Source: Rugalucina vietnamica | Taxonomy: Eukaryota; Mollusca; Bivalvia; Lucinida; Lucinidae | Reading direction: 5' to 3' | NCBI GenBank assembly: GCA_964017185.1 | Contig: OZ024884.1 | Coordinates: 19,066,048-19,130,047 of the forward strand | DNA length: 64,000 nt | Shown here: in pieces, positions 1-12,061 of the stretch | Position numbering within the stretch: position 1 is the stretch's first letter | Layout of the letters: each line of letters begins with the position of its first letter | The notes under the pieces: generated by a model | Seen by the model: the letters and a program-made list of their open reading frames with translations, nothing else | Databases searched by the model: none | Told to the model about the DNA's origin: nothing | Translations under genes and position numbers: made by a program

Positions 1-314
1 CAATAGAATTGTCATTTGTATTGGTTTAAAAAATCTAGGTCTGATGAAACTAGTAATATATCTGGTAAAGGTAGAAAAGCCTACAACTGCTAGTGTTTCA
101 ACACCTGCTTATTGTCTTGATTATGGTATTGCAAATACTGATGATAAACTGGGGAGATTTATAGATGATTTCATTGCTACTGTTTAAATAGATATAAATT
201 TATGATCAGAATTCTGTTTAGATTGCAATAGGCCTAGTCATGAAATAAATGATTTCGATAGTGCGAACATTGAACATTGCATTGGTGCACTTGCCTTTCA
301 TGTCTTTAGTAATT
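1..314. other. no gene or repeat recognised
   Basis: AT-rich sequence with no long open frame and no repeat shared with the rest of the window that I can see. Confidence 0.4.
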
Positions 315-917
315 GAACCTCAACGCGACAAAATGTACCTTCGGACATTCTGACATTACTGGTCGAAAACAGCAAAAAACGGGAAAATGATGTCATATAC
401 GTTTTAGAAATAACACTGTATTTCTAATCTTTGAACACTGGGCTACCAAATGAATATATTTTAAAACATATTATTGTTCAATATTTGGAGTTATCTGCCC
501 TTGTTTTTTGCCCATAATACACATAATTTTCCTATAATATCGTTAAACGGTAACCATAGCAACCGCATTATCATAAAAATAGACAAAATAATTACGACAG
601 ATTGCCTGTAAGGATGGTATACTTCTGTCTTAACAATAGGTTCTGACCAGTGCTTAAACAGTTTTAAGCAAATGCATCAAGGTTAGTAATTAAGCTCTAC
701 CAACATGCAGAAATGCATTACGCCACTTTGACGTCATTTTTCACGACAATGACGTCTGTAGGGTTCATATAGTAAATAGGTCATAACTCACAAAATAACT
801 GAAATAATCTGGTCAAATAAAGACAAACAAACTCTAGAAATATCATACTTTCAAAGTAACTTTGCTTTTCTTATACTCAAAAAATTGTCCGAAGGTACAT
901 TTTCTCACGTTGTAGCC
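315..917. mobile_element. non-coding inverted-repeat element (MITE-like)
   Basis: The ends match each other as imperfect inverted repeats of about 30 bp. Both contain AAAATGTACCTTCGGACA, near 331 on the plus strand and near 888 on the minus strand, preceded by a CAACG block. AATT sits directly outside both ends and could be a target-site duplication. There is no coding capacity inside. I saw no second copy here, so the family is unnamed. Confidence 0.55.
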
Positions 918-1088
918 CAATTGTAATTCATCAAAAATAAAAAAGATACATACAACCATTGTCATTTGAGCTTGGGAAGCAGAAAATTTTAATCAAAAGG
1001 TTCCTTCAGTTTGTTGATTTCAGAATGCAAAGGTTTTTGGATCTCAGGGTCTTGTGACTCAGAAGAAGGAAATTTGTAAAACAAATAT

Positions 1089-1322
1089 GAGCCTGTGCTT
1101 GAGAAAACCAACAATTTGGGTTTCCGACCAAGTCCGACAGAAACCATGCTGTACAGTCACAGAATAATGCTAGAAGCTTGAAACTTTGGATATAAGTAGA
1201 AGAGGAATTTTACTATCCCTGTGGCGAACACAAAGGCGCTGATCAGCTGTGCAGTTACTGCACAGCTGATCTGCTTCTTTGTTTTGGCATATGCAAATTT
1301 TTGGTGTTCTCATGCAAGGCCC
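1089..1322 (+). mobile_element. MITE family A copy, TGTGCAG-type hairpin
   Basis: The left end is GAGCC and the right end GGCCC (one change from GGCTC). ATAT lies on both sides. The internal palindrome around 1240-1275 has the TGTGCAG/CTGCACA arms. No coding capacity. Confidence 0.8.
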
Positions 1323-2132
1323 ATATATAAATAATGCTGAAAATTGGCACAAAGCAGGGCTTTGAACTTTATAATGGAAGATAATATGATTATAGATTGT
1401 CCCATTTACTGCTGAACATAGGGGTGATTTAAATGATGCTGTGCTCCCTGTGGTTCGAGACATTTGTATACCATCACATGCAACACCTTGCTGTAGTCCA
1501 GTATATGGTCGACGGTCGTAAATATGATACTAGAGATTTTGCTGTCATCCGAGACCTGATACAACTTTAAATATTCTGGGACAACAGCAAGGTTTTGAAT
1601 ATAAATGGTTTACAAATGACTGGGACAACAGCACAGGTAGCATTATTTGAATCACCCCATGTTGAATGTCATTCTTATTGTCATAACTTGGTGCCCTAAA
1701 TAGTCTTTAACTCATTTACTTTTTTGGGACATAGGCAAACAGAATAGCCCCAGATGTGACACTACAGAACGCGGTACTATTCTGTTTGCTTAGAGAATTT
1801 TCATGGAAAAATTGAATAAAATTTAAAAATCACTCCTGATGCCCCTAAAAATGGAAGTGATAATGATGGGAGAATCCATTTGTCAAATATGGGTAAATAA
1901 TTGGAGCCCCCAACCTCTGGATCTTGAGTCAGACAAACTAAACACTAGGCGATCATGCAAGCTCACTTACAAGTGAATTAAAAGAAAACACAAAAGAAAA
2001 CGTGCAAGAATAATTAAAGAGTCTAATGGGGTTTTAAATGATATATCCCCGTGAGGTTCAAGTCTTTATAAAGAAATAGGAACAGGATAATTTACAAACC
2101 ACACATGTGATTGAAGTTGCACTTTTCAGCTG
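1323..2132. other. no gene recognised
   Basis: No convincing exon. The only structure noticed is the short inverted repeat listed at 1734-1789. Confidence 0.4.
1734..1789. repeat. short inverted repeat GGCAAACAGAATAG
   Basis: GGCAAACAGAATAG at the left is answered by CTATTCTGTTTGC at the right. The same left block, continuing into CCCCAGATG, recurs at 20651, so this is a dispersed short hairpin element. Confidence 0.5.
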
Positions 2133-2844
2133 TTAAGCTAGTATCTCACTGGCATGCGAATTCCTCGCGACTGTTTCGCGAATTCAGTCGCGGCAGTTTC
2201 GCACGACATTCGTGCGAGTGTCGTGAGAATTTTCACGTGTCGCGAACTAGTCGCGAACTTGTCGCGAAGGTTTTCAACATGTTGAAAAATTTTATGCGAT
2301 TTTTTTCTCCAAAATATTTCGCAAGACTGTCGTGCGACGGTCGCGCGACGTTCGTGCGAGTGTCGCGAACTTGTCGCCGCGAAATTTTGGCGAATTTACA
2401 ATGCAAAATTTTCGCGACACTCGTACGAATGTCGCGCGAGTGTCGCACGACGGTCGCGCGACAGTCTTGCGAAAACCTCGCGACTATCTGGCGAGAAAAT
2501 AAAACTAAGCAACATTCGTACGAATGTCGCGCGACACTCGCACGAATGTCGCGCGACTGTCGTACGAATTTAAATGAAAATAAGTTACATTTGCGGGAAA
2601 GTCATGAGACACTCTCACGAATGTCGTGCGACTGTCGTGCGACAGTCGCACGACTATCGCACGACAGTCGCGCGATATATTTTCAAAATTAGACCGAAAT
2701 TCGCGAATTTGTCGCATAAATGTCTGTTCAATGAGACTGCAATGTGAAAGTTGTGTTTATATTGTTTATCTTTGTCGCGAAATAGTCGCGAACTATTCGC
2801 GAACTAGTCTCCAGTTGTCGCAATCCAGTGAGATAGGGGCTTAA
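2133..2844. mobile_element. TTAA-flanked fold-back element filled with TCGCGCGA-type motifs
   Basis: The left border reads TTAAGC and the right border GCTTAA. Just inside, TATCTCACTGG on the left matches CCAGTGAGATA on the right, so these are terminal inverted repeats with a likely TTAA target duplication, as in piggyBac- or Kolobok-type elements. The interior is packed with variants of GTCGCGCGAC, GTCGTGCGAC and CGAATGTCGCGCGA, which are self-complementary, so the whole body can fold. Long open frames on both strands here are by-products of the CpG-rich repeat and show no protein signature. The superfamily is inference from TTAA alone. Confidence 0.6.
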
Positions 2845-3183
2845 GAGAGTCTGCTAAACTCTTCAACTTGAATATTTAACAGTTTCAATTCTCTTTGCAC
2901 TGTTACAAGAATAGCATTTTGACCCTTTTTGGAGCCAGCCTCCCTTCAATACAAATTCTGGGGTTAACAATGGTATACTTTTATGTTTTCTCTTTTACAT
3001 TAGAGTTAATGCTGGATGGCACAATTCCAGTAAGCAATCTGGACATAGCAACTGGTTCCTGTCTTGCCTTGGTATTTACAGTACTATGAGGAGCTTAAAG
3101 TGTCTTTTACTCAAGTATCCAACTAAGGACCGCTCACTCTGGAGTCCTTGCTCCGAATCTGAGTCCTCCACTCTGATAATATT

Positions 3184-3389
3184 GAGCCTGTGCTTGAGAA
3201 AACCAACCATTCGGGTTCCTACCAGGTCTGACACAAACCAGCCTGAACAGTCAAAGGAGCAGGCTAGAAACTTGAAATTTTGGAATTAGGAAGAAGAGGG
3301 ATTATTTATACTAATTGTACCGACTGCGAAGCTGATCTGCGTCTTTGTTTTTGCCTCTGCACATTATTGGTTTTCCCATGTACTGGCTC
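3184..3389 (+). mobile_element. MITE family A copy, one hairpin arm partly lost
   Basis: GAGCC left end, GGCTC right end, and the TCTGACACAAACC block typical of the family. The central palindrome is shortened to the CTGCGAAGCTGATCTGCG side. Flanks are TATT and AATT, a possible mutated duplication. Confidence 0.7.
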
Positions 3390-4049
3390 AATTAGTATAC
3401 AGCACTCCTCTGAGCAGTTTTGTACATTGATTTTATTTGTTTTCTATTTTCAGGTGAGTACTATTTTCTTACCCAGTCCAGTGTGTTACTCACAGATAAG
3501 CATATATGGTAATGGTCTGTCACTAGTATACTGCTCATCATTAGGTAGGTGTTGAAAGCTTGAAAACAAGTTATCGATTTGTATGTGCTTTAATAATTTT
3601 TTGTGGTATAAATCTAATTAATAGCACCATCATTGTTCGTAAATATTTGATACATATGTTTATGTTTTAGCATGAGGTCAAACTATAAATTTAGAACCCT
3701 GTTGACCAATATCCATGTATATGACATGGGTTCTAATTGTATTTTAATGGCTTCATTTGTCTAACACTGAAGCTCATGTAGCATTGTGAGATTGCCATCA
3801 TAATTCACCAAAACATGTGAGGGGTCTTGTCCTATTTTTTTTTTGCTTTTTTTTAAATATATGCCATGAGACATCTACTAATGTTTGTTACTAAATGAAA
3901 TCTTATGACCAGCAATTATTAAATGTCAATTTCAGTGACAGATATTTAATCATTTTGTTGTAAAAAAAAAGCATGTTTTGTTGTTGCTGTTGGATAATGC
4001 AGTGGAAGATTGGGGTAGGGGTGGAATTGGTTTTGTCGTTTGTGGTTTA
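3390..4049. other. no gene recognised
   Basis: AT-rich sequence with short A and T runs. I see no exon and no shared repeat. Confidence 0.4.
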
Positions 4050-4077
4050 ATTAGCTCACCTGAGCCAAAGGCTCATA
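4050..4077 (+). mobile_element. solo 5' terminus of element family E
   Basis: TTAGCTCACCTGAGCC followed by AAGGCTCA matches the first bases of the long E elements at 21896 and 52273. The rest of that element does not follow, so this is a short fragment. Confidence 0.5.
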
Positions 4078-4913
4078 TGATGTAGTAGGATAGGATTAAG
4101 ACAATATCAAAAAGTACATTATTGTTATATAGCTATGTAAACAGTGTCCAATGGTAGAAACAATGCATTTGACATCAATTCAAGGAAACGGGCCGCCACT
4201 GTCACGTTAGGACAGCATCGAGGAAATTAAGTCACTCAAAGTACAGTATTGTACTTTATAGGTTTCGTCACATTTTATGGAACTGATTTTGACAGCCTGG
4301 TACAATGATTTCATGACAAAACACGCCATTTGTACTCATTTGGTCAGCTTTCACCGTGCATTATGACGTAATTCGGTACCATCCTACAATGCTGTACTTG
4401 TCATTCCAGTTCCGCTGTATTTTTCGTCTTTTGTTGTCGTCATTTCTCAAAGGGGATATTGTTTTTATCATTTTGTTTCTGTTCTGAAATAATATTCTAT
4501 GTTTTAATGAAGCAATGAGCATTACAGCAGGTAGTTACAGTCAATTCATAGATGCATGGTAATAAGGCTATGCCATTTTTCACACGAACAGGTAAATAAC
4601 AAGAAACAATATAATTAGTACCAATGCATTCTAGCACCCTGGATAGCATTGCATGTTGAAATAGGCAGTAATGTTTAAAATTTTGTGGTAAATATGCTGT
4701 AAACCCTAAAATGCAGATGAGTCAATTTTCTTTGTTTATAATGGTTTCCTTAGATCTCCAAAAGATCTATACCAGATTGGTAGGTTGAAAAAATGAAGCA
4801 AAAATGGTTCAATAGTGGACTTACTGAACTCACTCAACTTGTTCAAGGTTTTGCCTGACAAACTGCCTCCCCCACCCCCTTCTCAGATTTGCATTTCAGT
4901 GGAAGTAATCTGG

Positions 4914-5115
4914 GGAGCAAGGTGGCATAGTGGTTGAGCATCGGACTCCAAAATCCAGAGGTCCTGGGTTCAATACCCAAAGGCGGCAGTGTAGTGTCCT
5001 GGAGCAAAGCACATTGACTTGTGTGACCAGAGTACTGGTTAATACCCAGGAAGCAGTGGCCTTGTCACGACATGACTGAAAAATTGTTGACTGGGAAAAC
5101 TTTAAAACAAACCAT
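4914..5115 (+). mobile_element. tRNA-derived SINE
   Basis: The head resembles a tRNA gene: an A-box-like GTGGTTGAGCAT near 4931 and a B-box-like GGTTCAATACC near 4976. A body follows that recurs in other copies (GTGTCCTGGAGCAAAGCACA, then AGTACTGGTTAATACCCAGG and CACGACATGACTGAAAA). This head-plus-conserved-core layout is that of core SINEs known in bivalves and other marine animals. The exact family would need a Repbase comparison. Confidence 0.75.
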
Positions 5116-6631
5116 CATATAAATCTGGAGGAAAATGTTTTCTCATGCAAATGAAGTTAGTAATATCTCAGTGCAAGTCAGTGTAATCAATGAATGAAAT
5201 GTGTTTTACGGTTAATATTATGATACAGACTGCATCTGCGCATCTGTTAAATACTTATCTGTGCTCAGAGTCAGGGCTGTGACAGAACTTTGTACGCCAT
5301 AATCAAATTTTATTTGACTTCTGATTGTTAAATGAATATGTACTTCAGTACCAGTTGCAGTATGAAGTTGTCATATAAAAGAAATCATCTTTTTTTTTTT
5401 TTTACAATCAACAGACAGAAGAAAACACTTGCATACCTGGCCTGTCTTGTCTCTGATACCTTTTCATTATGCACTACTCATTTGTTACCAGCCCCTCCCC
5501 CTCCAGCCAGAAAATAGTAGAGACATTTGTCAAGCAAAGCCCTGCTTAAACCACAACACTGCTGGGACAGTCAGAAATCATAGCAGTTTTCCCTACACAG
5601 TCAGCTATGTTTACATTCCATTACCCAGAATAGAAATGCCTGAATAATACAAACACTGGAACATGGTTGCAAATCACTGGTGCATTATTGCAGATACGTA
5701 TAGGCACTTTACACTGTATTAAAAAATTGGTAATATTTTATTTTTTAATTATTTTCAGTGCTCCCATATTTTATGGTAGTTTAATAACTGCAACAGCTGG
5801 TCTCATCATAGATATGGCCAGGAAACCTTAGTTTTAAAGTTCACTTTATTTGATATGGATAGTTTTACAGTGCTTGTAGTCTCTATTGTATACATATAAA
5901 TGTACATATATTGTCCTGAGATATATACAGTGAAACATGGACTTGACCTGATCTTCACATCTCCATCTGAATGACCACACCATCTTTACAATAGTCCTAT
6001 CATCTCATCTTGCTCTTTGTGCAATTTTTCAGAGTTTGGGCTGCATGATGCCATCATTTTCAAAGTCTGAAAAAATATTGGGGCTGTAAAGCCAAAGAAG
6101 ACTCAATACTTTGGCTTTTAAATGTAAAGGGGTAATACATGGCTTTTAAATGTAAAGGGGTAATACATACTATCTATTAGTTTTTGTTGCTTTTGTCTCT
6201 TGTAAAGGCAAAAAAGTTGTTTTCTTGTCACATTATCTTATGAACCAGTATGTTTCTCTCACCACAGAACATGTTTATCCGTGTTTTTGTCTCTTGTTGA
6301 TGTTCTTTTCTAATGGAACAAGGTAATGGCATATTTCTTGTGGCAAAGCAACATATGGTAACATCCATGTACTTATACAGCAATATTTTGTTAAAATGAT
6401 AAGTGAAAATACTGTAAACCAACTTTTTTGGTGGCTATTTATTTTCATGATTTTAGCAACCTGGACATTTTCGCAGCCATTGTTTTCGTGGAAGTGATCA
6501 GGAAAATAATTTGGTATCTAAATTTCATGTCCATGTTAGCCTGATCTGATGTATTTCTTCACCAATGCAATAGATAATAGGAGCTGAGAACATATGATTG
6601 ACTTCTGGTGATATCTTAGCCAATACTAAAT
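5116..6631. other. no gene recognised
   Basis: AT-rich with a T17 run near 5390. The only structure seen is the 28-bp duplication at 6112-6167. Confidence 0.4.
6112..6167 (+). repeat. two tandem 28-bp units
   Basis: An exact 28-bp unit, beginning TGGCTTTTAAATG and ending GGGGTAATACA, is present twice head to tail. The identity suggests a recent local duplication. Confidence 0.8.
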
Positions 6632-6865
6632 TGATATTTTGGTAGAAAACCAGATTTTTTGCCTATGCCAAAACAGAGATGCTGATCAGCTGTGCAGTAA
6701 CTGCACAGCTGATCAGCATCTTTCTTAGCTACACAGATAGTGCAATTCATCCTCCACATTAATCTAAAATTTCAAGCTTCTAGCCTTCTTCTGTGACTGC
6801 ACAGACTGGTTTGTGTTGGAGTTAGTAAGAAACTCTGAGAACTGGTTTTCATGCCTGGTGGCTCA
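6632..6865 (-). mobile_element. MITE family A copy, TGTGCAG-type hairpin
   Basis: The right end is GGCTC and the left terminal bases are eroded before GAAAACC. The internal palindrome near 6680-6715 has TGTGCAG/CTGCACA arms with centre TA. AAATTGAT occurs on both sides, longer than the usual 4-bp duplication. Confidence 0.75.
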
Positions 6866-7096
6866 AATTGATCTGAGTTGGTTATTTGTCGGTTATTTGT
6901 GGTGGTATTTAAATCTATAGAAGAAGTATCCTTATTAATTGACCTAAGTGGACAACAATAGGACATATCCATTGAAATAAGTATTGAAGTAACTTACTTA
7001 TGGTTTGATGTACAATATGACTATCTTAGTGAAGTGTATGGAAATTGAAGATGAGCAAAATCGGTTTAAAAAAGGTCAAGAGCTAAATACGGAAAT

Positions 7097-7321
7097 GAGC
7101 CATGGTATGAGGAAATGAACAATATGTATATGCGAAAACAAAGGCGCAGACCAGCTTTGCTGTTACCACGAAGCTGCTCAGCGCTTTTTGTTTTGGCTAC
7201 AATCCCTCTACATTGTACATCCAAAATTTCCAGCCTGTAGCCATCTCCTGTGCTTAAACAGCTCAGTTTGTGTCGTACCTGGTCGGAAACCACATTGTCG
7301 TTTTTTTTCATGACGTGGCTC
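7097..7321 (-). mobile_element. MITE family A copy, decayed hairpin
   Basis: GAGCC and GGCTC ends are flanked by AAAT on both sides. The internal palindrome has many mismatches, indicating an older copy. Confidence 0.75.
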
Positions 7322-9199
7322 AAATGATACGTCCATTCTGAGTGAGCTACTTGTAGTTGTGACGCAATAGCGACAAGTCAATATGCTAAAAACAAACTAT
7401 CGTGGTGATGATATTAATTAGATACAATATAAAATGAGGCTAATGGAGCATATTTGTGAGAGTACAGTCAGATATCATATGTTTATTGATCCCCAATATA
7501 GTCGCATCCACAGCGGCAAGAGTTAACACTCGTATGTGCTAATTAGATTTCTTGCCGATTTGTCACTGTGAACAAAAATTTTGATGATTTTAAAGCATCT
7601 GTGGATTATTGAACAGAATTGTGTGTGATTTGTGGGATATTGGATTTAAATTTTAAAAAAATGTGCAAGATTTTGTGAGTGTATTGAAAATGCTTGGTAA
7701 TAAGAATGAAAATGATTGTTTATTGGATTGGTTTGACAAATTGCTTTCGAGAAAGGTTTGCTGAATTTTGAGTAGGGGTTGGGGTTGCTAATATTATTTT
7801 GTTTGTTTTTATATAAGAATCATATTTAGTAGTTCATATATTATGAATTGTCTTTTCCAAACAAAAGTTCCATATTCTATTTTAAAATTTATAACTAATA
7901 GAGTATATAGCATAAAGTAAATTTATACCTATATATAGCATAAAGTATGTAGCCGATTCTTTACTTAAAGCTTTGTTTTCCCTGGGGCCCCAAATCCATG
8001 AGCCAAATTATAATCAAGCATTGAACATTTATAAACATGTCTGTAAAATGCATTGCCTTAAACCCCAAATTTGTTATGTGACTGTAAATTTGGGTGTATT
8101 TCACTTTTTTGTACTCAAAAACATAGAGGTTCCTTATAGAATACATATAGTCTCTAACTTGATCCTAAGCAAAAATATAAAAAATTTATCAACTTTAAAG
8201 ATTGTTGTACCCTATATCTTATGCTGTAATGAGGCCCCAAAATCTCCAGACCTAAATGACCCATTGAACCATATCTCTAAGAACTGTCATGAAAATGGTA
8301 AATCATTGAAAATAAACCCCAAGATAAAAATCAAAAATCATAAACTCAATACCTCCAAGTTGTAAAGCAAATAATACTTATGGTTAAGTAATGGCTGGCA
8401 ATAAATTAAAGTGCCATTCAGATTTTTAAACAGAGAGAAAAATGGGTTTTTGGTACATAAAGTACCTATTCAGAGGCTCAAAGAAGTATTAAAACATATT
8501 TTTAATAGGTTTTAATAGAATTTCAAAATATAAAGACTTTGAATGCAAGCTAAGTTCAAAGCTTTATTAGAGAATAGTTTAAAATAATGCAGCTTTTGCA
8601 GTCATTTGTAACCACTGTCCCCCCCTCCCTCACCTACGGGGAAAGTTAGGGTAGGGTATAGCCGGGCTAAAGTATGGGGCAATTACAATTACTTCTTGAT
8701 TGTCCCCGGAGGGGAAATGATAGGGTTTTGACAGAAGTATCCTTACTCAAGAGTGATTAAAAGGCAGGGCATAGAGCAATATTTTTACCCTCCAGTTTGT
8801 CCCCTGGGGGCAGGGGCTTATAGCCGAAAGCTGAAAAGTCATGATCCCTGCCCTTCCCCTTAGGTGTGTGTGTGGGGGGGGGGGGGACTGGGGCATTTAC
8901 TTGTACAAGTCACTTGAAATTCTCATTTCATCCTTAACTCATGCCACTTTGGTACGTCAGCATCATTGTTTTGGGGTTCACTCCTCTGTGACATCACAAT
9001 GATGTCATATGCCTGTCAGTGACATCATGCATAATTATTTACATGTAAGCTACTTATACCAGATAACCAGTAATTGGTGCACATTGATTGACATACACCT
9101 CTTTAAGAGAGGATCCTCGAATAGGCAAAAAATTATTTTTGTGACCAACTCTTAATAAAAGAAATATTCTGGATGCCGTACTGCACTTCCATACAATTC
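7322..9199. other. no gene recognised
   Basis: AT-rich. An open frame of 130 codons at 7973-8365 has no recognisable domain or splice context and is not called. Around 8600-8890 there is C- and G-rich low-complexity sequence including a G run near 8875. TGACATCA-like motifs near 8990-9030 could be CREB-type sites but have no gene context. Confidence 0.4.
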
Positions 9200-9397
9200 T
9201 GGGGGTGGTTGCCTAGTGGTAGAGCGCCAGACTTTGAATCAAGAGGTCCTGGGTTTGATCCCCACCTGGGTCACCATATGTATTTATTAAGTGTGTCCTT
9301 GAGCAAGACACATTCACTCCCAAGAATACTGGTTTATAATACCCAGGAAACAGTGGCTCCGTCCCGACATGACTGAAAATTTTGGACACCAGGCCTG
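9200..9397 (+). mobile_element. tRNA-derived SINE whose tail leads into a tandem array
   Basis: The head has an A-box-like TAGTGGTAGAGCGCC near 9214 and a B-box-like GGTTTGATCCC near 9252. The core reads GTGTCCTTGAGCAAGACACA and then ACTGGTTTATAATACCCAGG, as in the copies at 4914, 14506 and 20785. The last core bases (CATGACTGAAAATTTTGGAC) merge into the first unit of the 43-bp array, so the SINE tail probably seeded it. Confidence 0.8.
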
Positions 9398-10122
9398 TTC
9401 ACTCCCATTTGTTATTAGCAAATTTTGGACACCAGGCCTTTTCACTCCTATTTGTTATTAGCAAATTTTGGACACCAGGCCTATCCACTCCCATTTGTTA
9501 TTAGCAAATTTTGGACACCAGGCCTGTCCACTCCCATTTGTTATTAGCAAATTTTGGACACCAGGCCTGTTCACTCCCATTTGTTATTAGCAAATTTTGG
9601 ACACCAGGCCTATTCACTCCCATTTGTTATTAGATAATTTTGGACTCCCATTTGTTATTAGCAAATTTTGGGCACCAGGCCTGTTCACTCCTATTTGTTA
9701 TTAGCAAATTTTGGACACAAGGCCTGTTCACTCCCATTTGTTATTAGCAAATTTTGGACACCAGGCCTGTTCACTCCTATTTGTTTTATTAGCAAATTTT
9801 CGACACCAGGCCTGTTCACTCCCATTTGTTATTAGCAAATTTTGGACACCAGGCCTATTCACTCCCATTTGTTATTAGATAATTTTGGACTCCCATTTGT
9901 TATTAGCAAATTTTGGGCACCAGGCCTGTTCACTCCTATTTGTTATTAGCAAATTTTGGACACCAGGCCTATTCACTCCCATTTGTTATTAGCAAATTTT
10001 GGACACCAGGCCTGTTCACTCCTATTTGTTTTATTAGCAAATTTTGGACACCAGGCATGTTCACTCCTGTTTGTTATTAGCAAATTTTGGACACCAGGCC
10101 TGTTCACTCCCATTTGTTATTC
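9380..10122 (+). repeat. 43-bp tandem repeat array (about 17 units)
   Basis: The unit runs from ATTTTGGACACCAGGCC through TTCACTCCCATTTG to TTATTAGCAA. Most units are 43 bp. Two shortened units lacking the ACCAGGCC part lie at about 9632 and 9877, each following the same variant unit, so a block of roughly 245 bp has itself been duplicated. Open frames through the array merely read the repeat. Confidence 0.9.
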
Positions 10123-10398
10123 GCAGGAATCTCAGATTTTTCTTACAACGGATGACAATGCATAAGCCACAAAAGTTTGTAACATTGATACTGGTATTGA
10201 CTTAAACATCATTGATGTCACAATAAGAATTGGAATTCTTTGTTGATTACCATATTCTGTCTTTTGAGACTGGTTTTGTCTTGATTACATTTAAATGTCA
10301 AAGTTCGTTTAAACGGAGGCGTTTCCTCTCTTAATGCATTGTATGAAATAAATGCATGCATGTTATTGGTTTGATTCCATGTAAATTAAGGTCACAGC

Positions 10399-10638
10399 CA
10401 TCACGTAAACATACCCATGCATTGAATACCCTCTTATAAACCCCACGTTCATATAGGAAAAATGGGGTATACTGGGGTATACAAATTTGTCTTATTTTTT
10501 ATCCAAAACTAGATGGTGGGTACACGTTAGAACTGCCTTGGTGAGGCGGTTCTAACGTGTACCCACAATCAATGTTTTGAGCAAACATATTGAAAAATCA
10601 TTTTGAATTTTCAATTATGACTGCTGAAAAAATTGTGT
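10399..10638 (+). mobile_element. MITE family B copy
   Basis: The left end CATCACGTAAACAT resembles other B termini. The internal palindrome has GGTGGGTACACGTTAGAAC opposite GTTCTAACGTGTACCCAC. The right end is eroded. Confidence 0.65.
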
Positions 10639-11820
10639 AAGGCCAAAAAAAACAATAAAAAATTGTTTCTCAGGCCCCTCCCTCATCTGTTTTAACTACC
10701 CCTCATCTTAGATCGGCTGGCTAATTGTCACTCCGCTCCACTTCGGTACCTCGTTCCACTTCCCTGACAGCTTAGCATAGTTTGCATTTAAACCAATGTC
10801 GAACTGATTGCGGATTTCGTAAGCGACTTGCAACTATGTTATTTTGCTATTTATTGTATTATTTTTGTTATGGATTTGCACCAGTGCCGAAGATCTTCCA
10901 GTTAACACATAAAATTGCCCAAAACATTTAAGTTAATGTAGAAAAACAAATTTTTTATCAACTTTGAATCGCTAATTCTACAGTAGTCTCCCCTGATCTA
11001 TTTATAAATATCTTTAAAATATTCCATAGAAAAAAAATGAATTATTTTATGATTCTGCGTACTTTCACAACTAGAATATTTATAATTTAATTGTCATATA
11101 TGCAAGAAAATAATCTAACATAAGTTTGGATAACACAGTTTTGCAGTATTGCTGAATTTTCATTTTCGACCAAGGGCTGCGAATATATCCCATTTCCTAT
11201 GAGAGGTGCAACGGGAAACCGATGGAAATATTCCGTCTACCCTCATCTGCCTTTTTTTCTGGCTCAAATAAATGAAAATTGGCCTCATTTTTTTTTTGAT
11301 GTCAGTTTTGAAATTTAAATTTTATTCCATGTGTTTAAAAGCTTTCTGGCCAAAAGTATATAAAAGGTGTCAAAATAAACCATTTCCATAATTTGTATGT
11401 ATAGATTCCTTCATATACGGTTCACATGTGATAAATTGTAGTAGTGTATACTTCGTAGTGACCATTTTGCCAAAAATAAAATAAAAAAGTGGCCTCATTT
11501 GATTTTGAAGAAATAAAAAATAAAATAAAAAAACCCTGCCTCCCTCATCTGTGTGTTTTTTTTTTTTTTTTTTTCTTCTTCTTCAAAAAGTGCCATGAGA
11601 AACAATTATATTAATTTGTTTGGCCTAATGCATGCGCAAGCCAATTTTCCACAACAGCCAGTGCAGTTGGTTCAGCGTTCTTGACTATGTTTTTTCATAG
11701 CCGAAATATGACGTAAAATCGGAAATTTCATGACTTGTGCAAATGACAGCTCATGCTGAAATACAAGCATTGGTTTGGGTGCTAATGTTTGTGCATGATC
11801 AACCGACTTGACTTTTTAGT
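10639..11820. other. no gene; fragments of an AT-rich repeat
   Basis: GGCC followed by an A-rich tract, GTTTCTCAGGC and a C-rich CTCATCTG segment recurs near 10640, 11490-11640, 12240-12400 and 16560-16690. This suggests a decayed dispersed repeat. No exon is visible. Confidence 0.35.
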
Positions 11821-12061
11821 AGGGAGCGACCATTTAAATTTTTATGGGTAAGTTAGGGGGACTGGAAGATTTTTTTTAAAAAGTTCCAGGACCGAAATTT
11901 GCCCCTGCCAAAAATATCTAGGACAATAAAGGTGAATTCTATTGTATGTATTGTATTATATACACCGCAAAGACAGGCTCACGGCACGAGTGAAAAAAAA
12001 TATCCAGGCCCGAAATTATCTTCCAGCTCCCTGCCCCCTAAAAATAAAATGATTGCTCCCT
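11821..12061. mobile_element. MITE family C copy with long inverted ends
   Basis: It starts AGGGAGCGACCATTT and ends AAATGATTGCTCCCT. The inverted similarity continues inward for about 70 bp through GGGGG, CTGGAAGAT and CCAGGACCGAAATT. A second member is at 51158-51288. Confidence 0.7.

Noticed and set aside
2111-2692. 193-codon open frame, Arg/Ser/Cys-rich
   Set aside because: It reads through the CpG-rich palindromic repeat, and both strands are open because stop codons are rare in the motif. No domain or splice support.
7973-8365. 130-codon open frame
   Set aside because: AT-rich, Asn/Lys/Ile-heavy composition with no motif, splice sites or neighbouring exons; length is possible by chance.
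9380-10122. CRISPR-like regular repeats
   Set aside because: Units are contiguous with no unique spacers; this is a eukaryotic tandem array.
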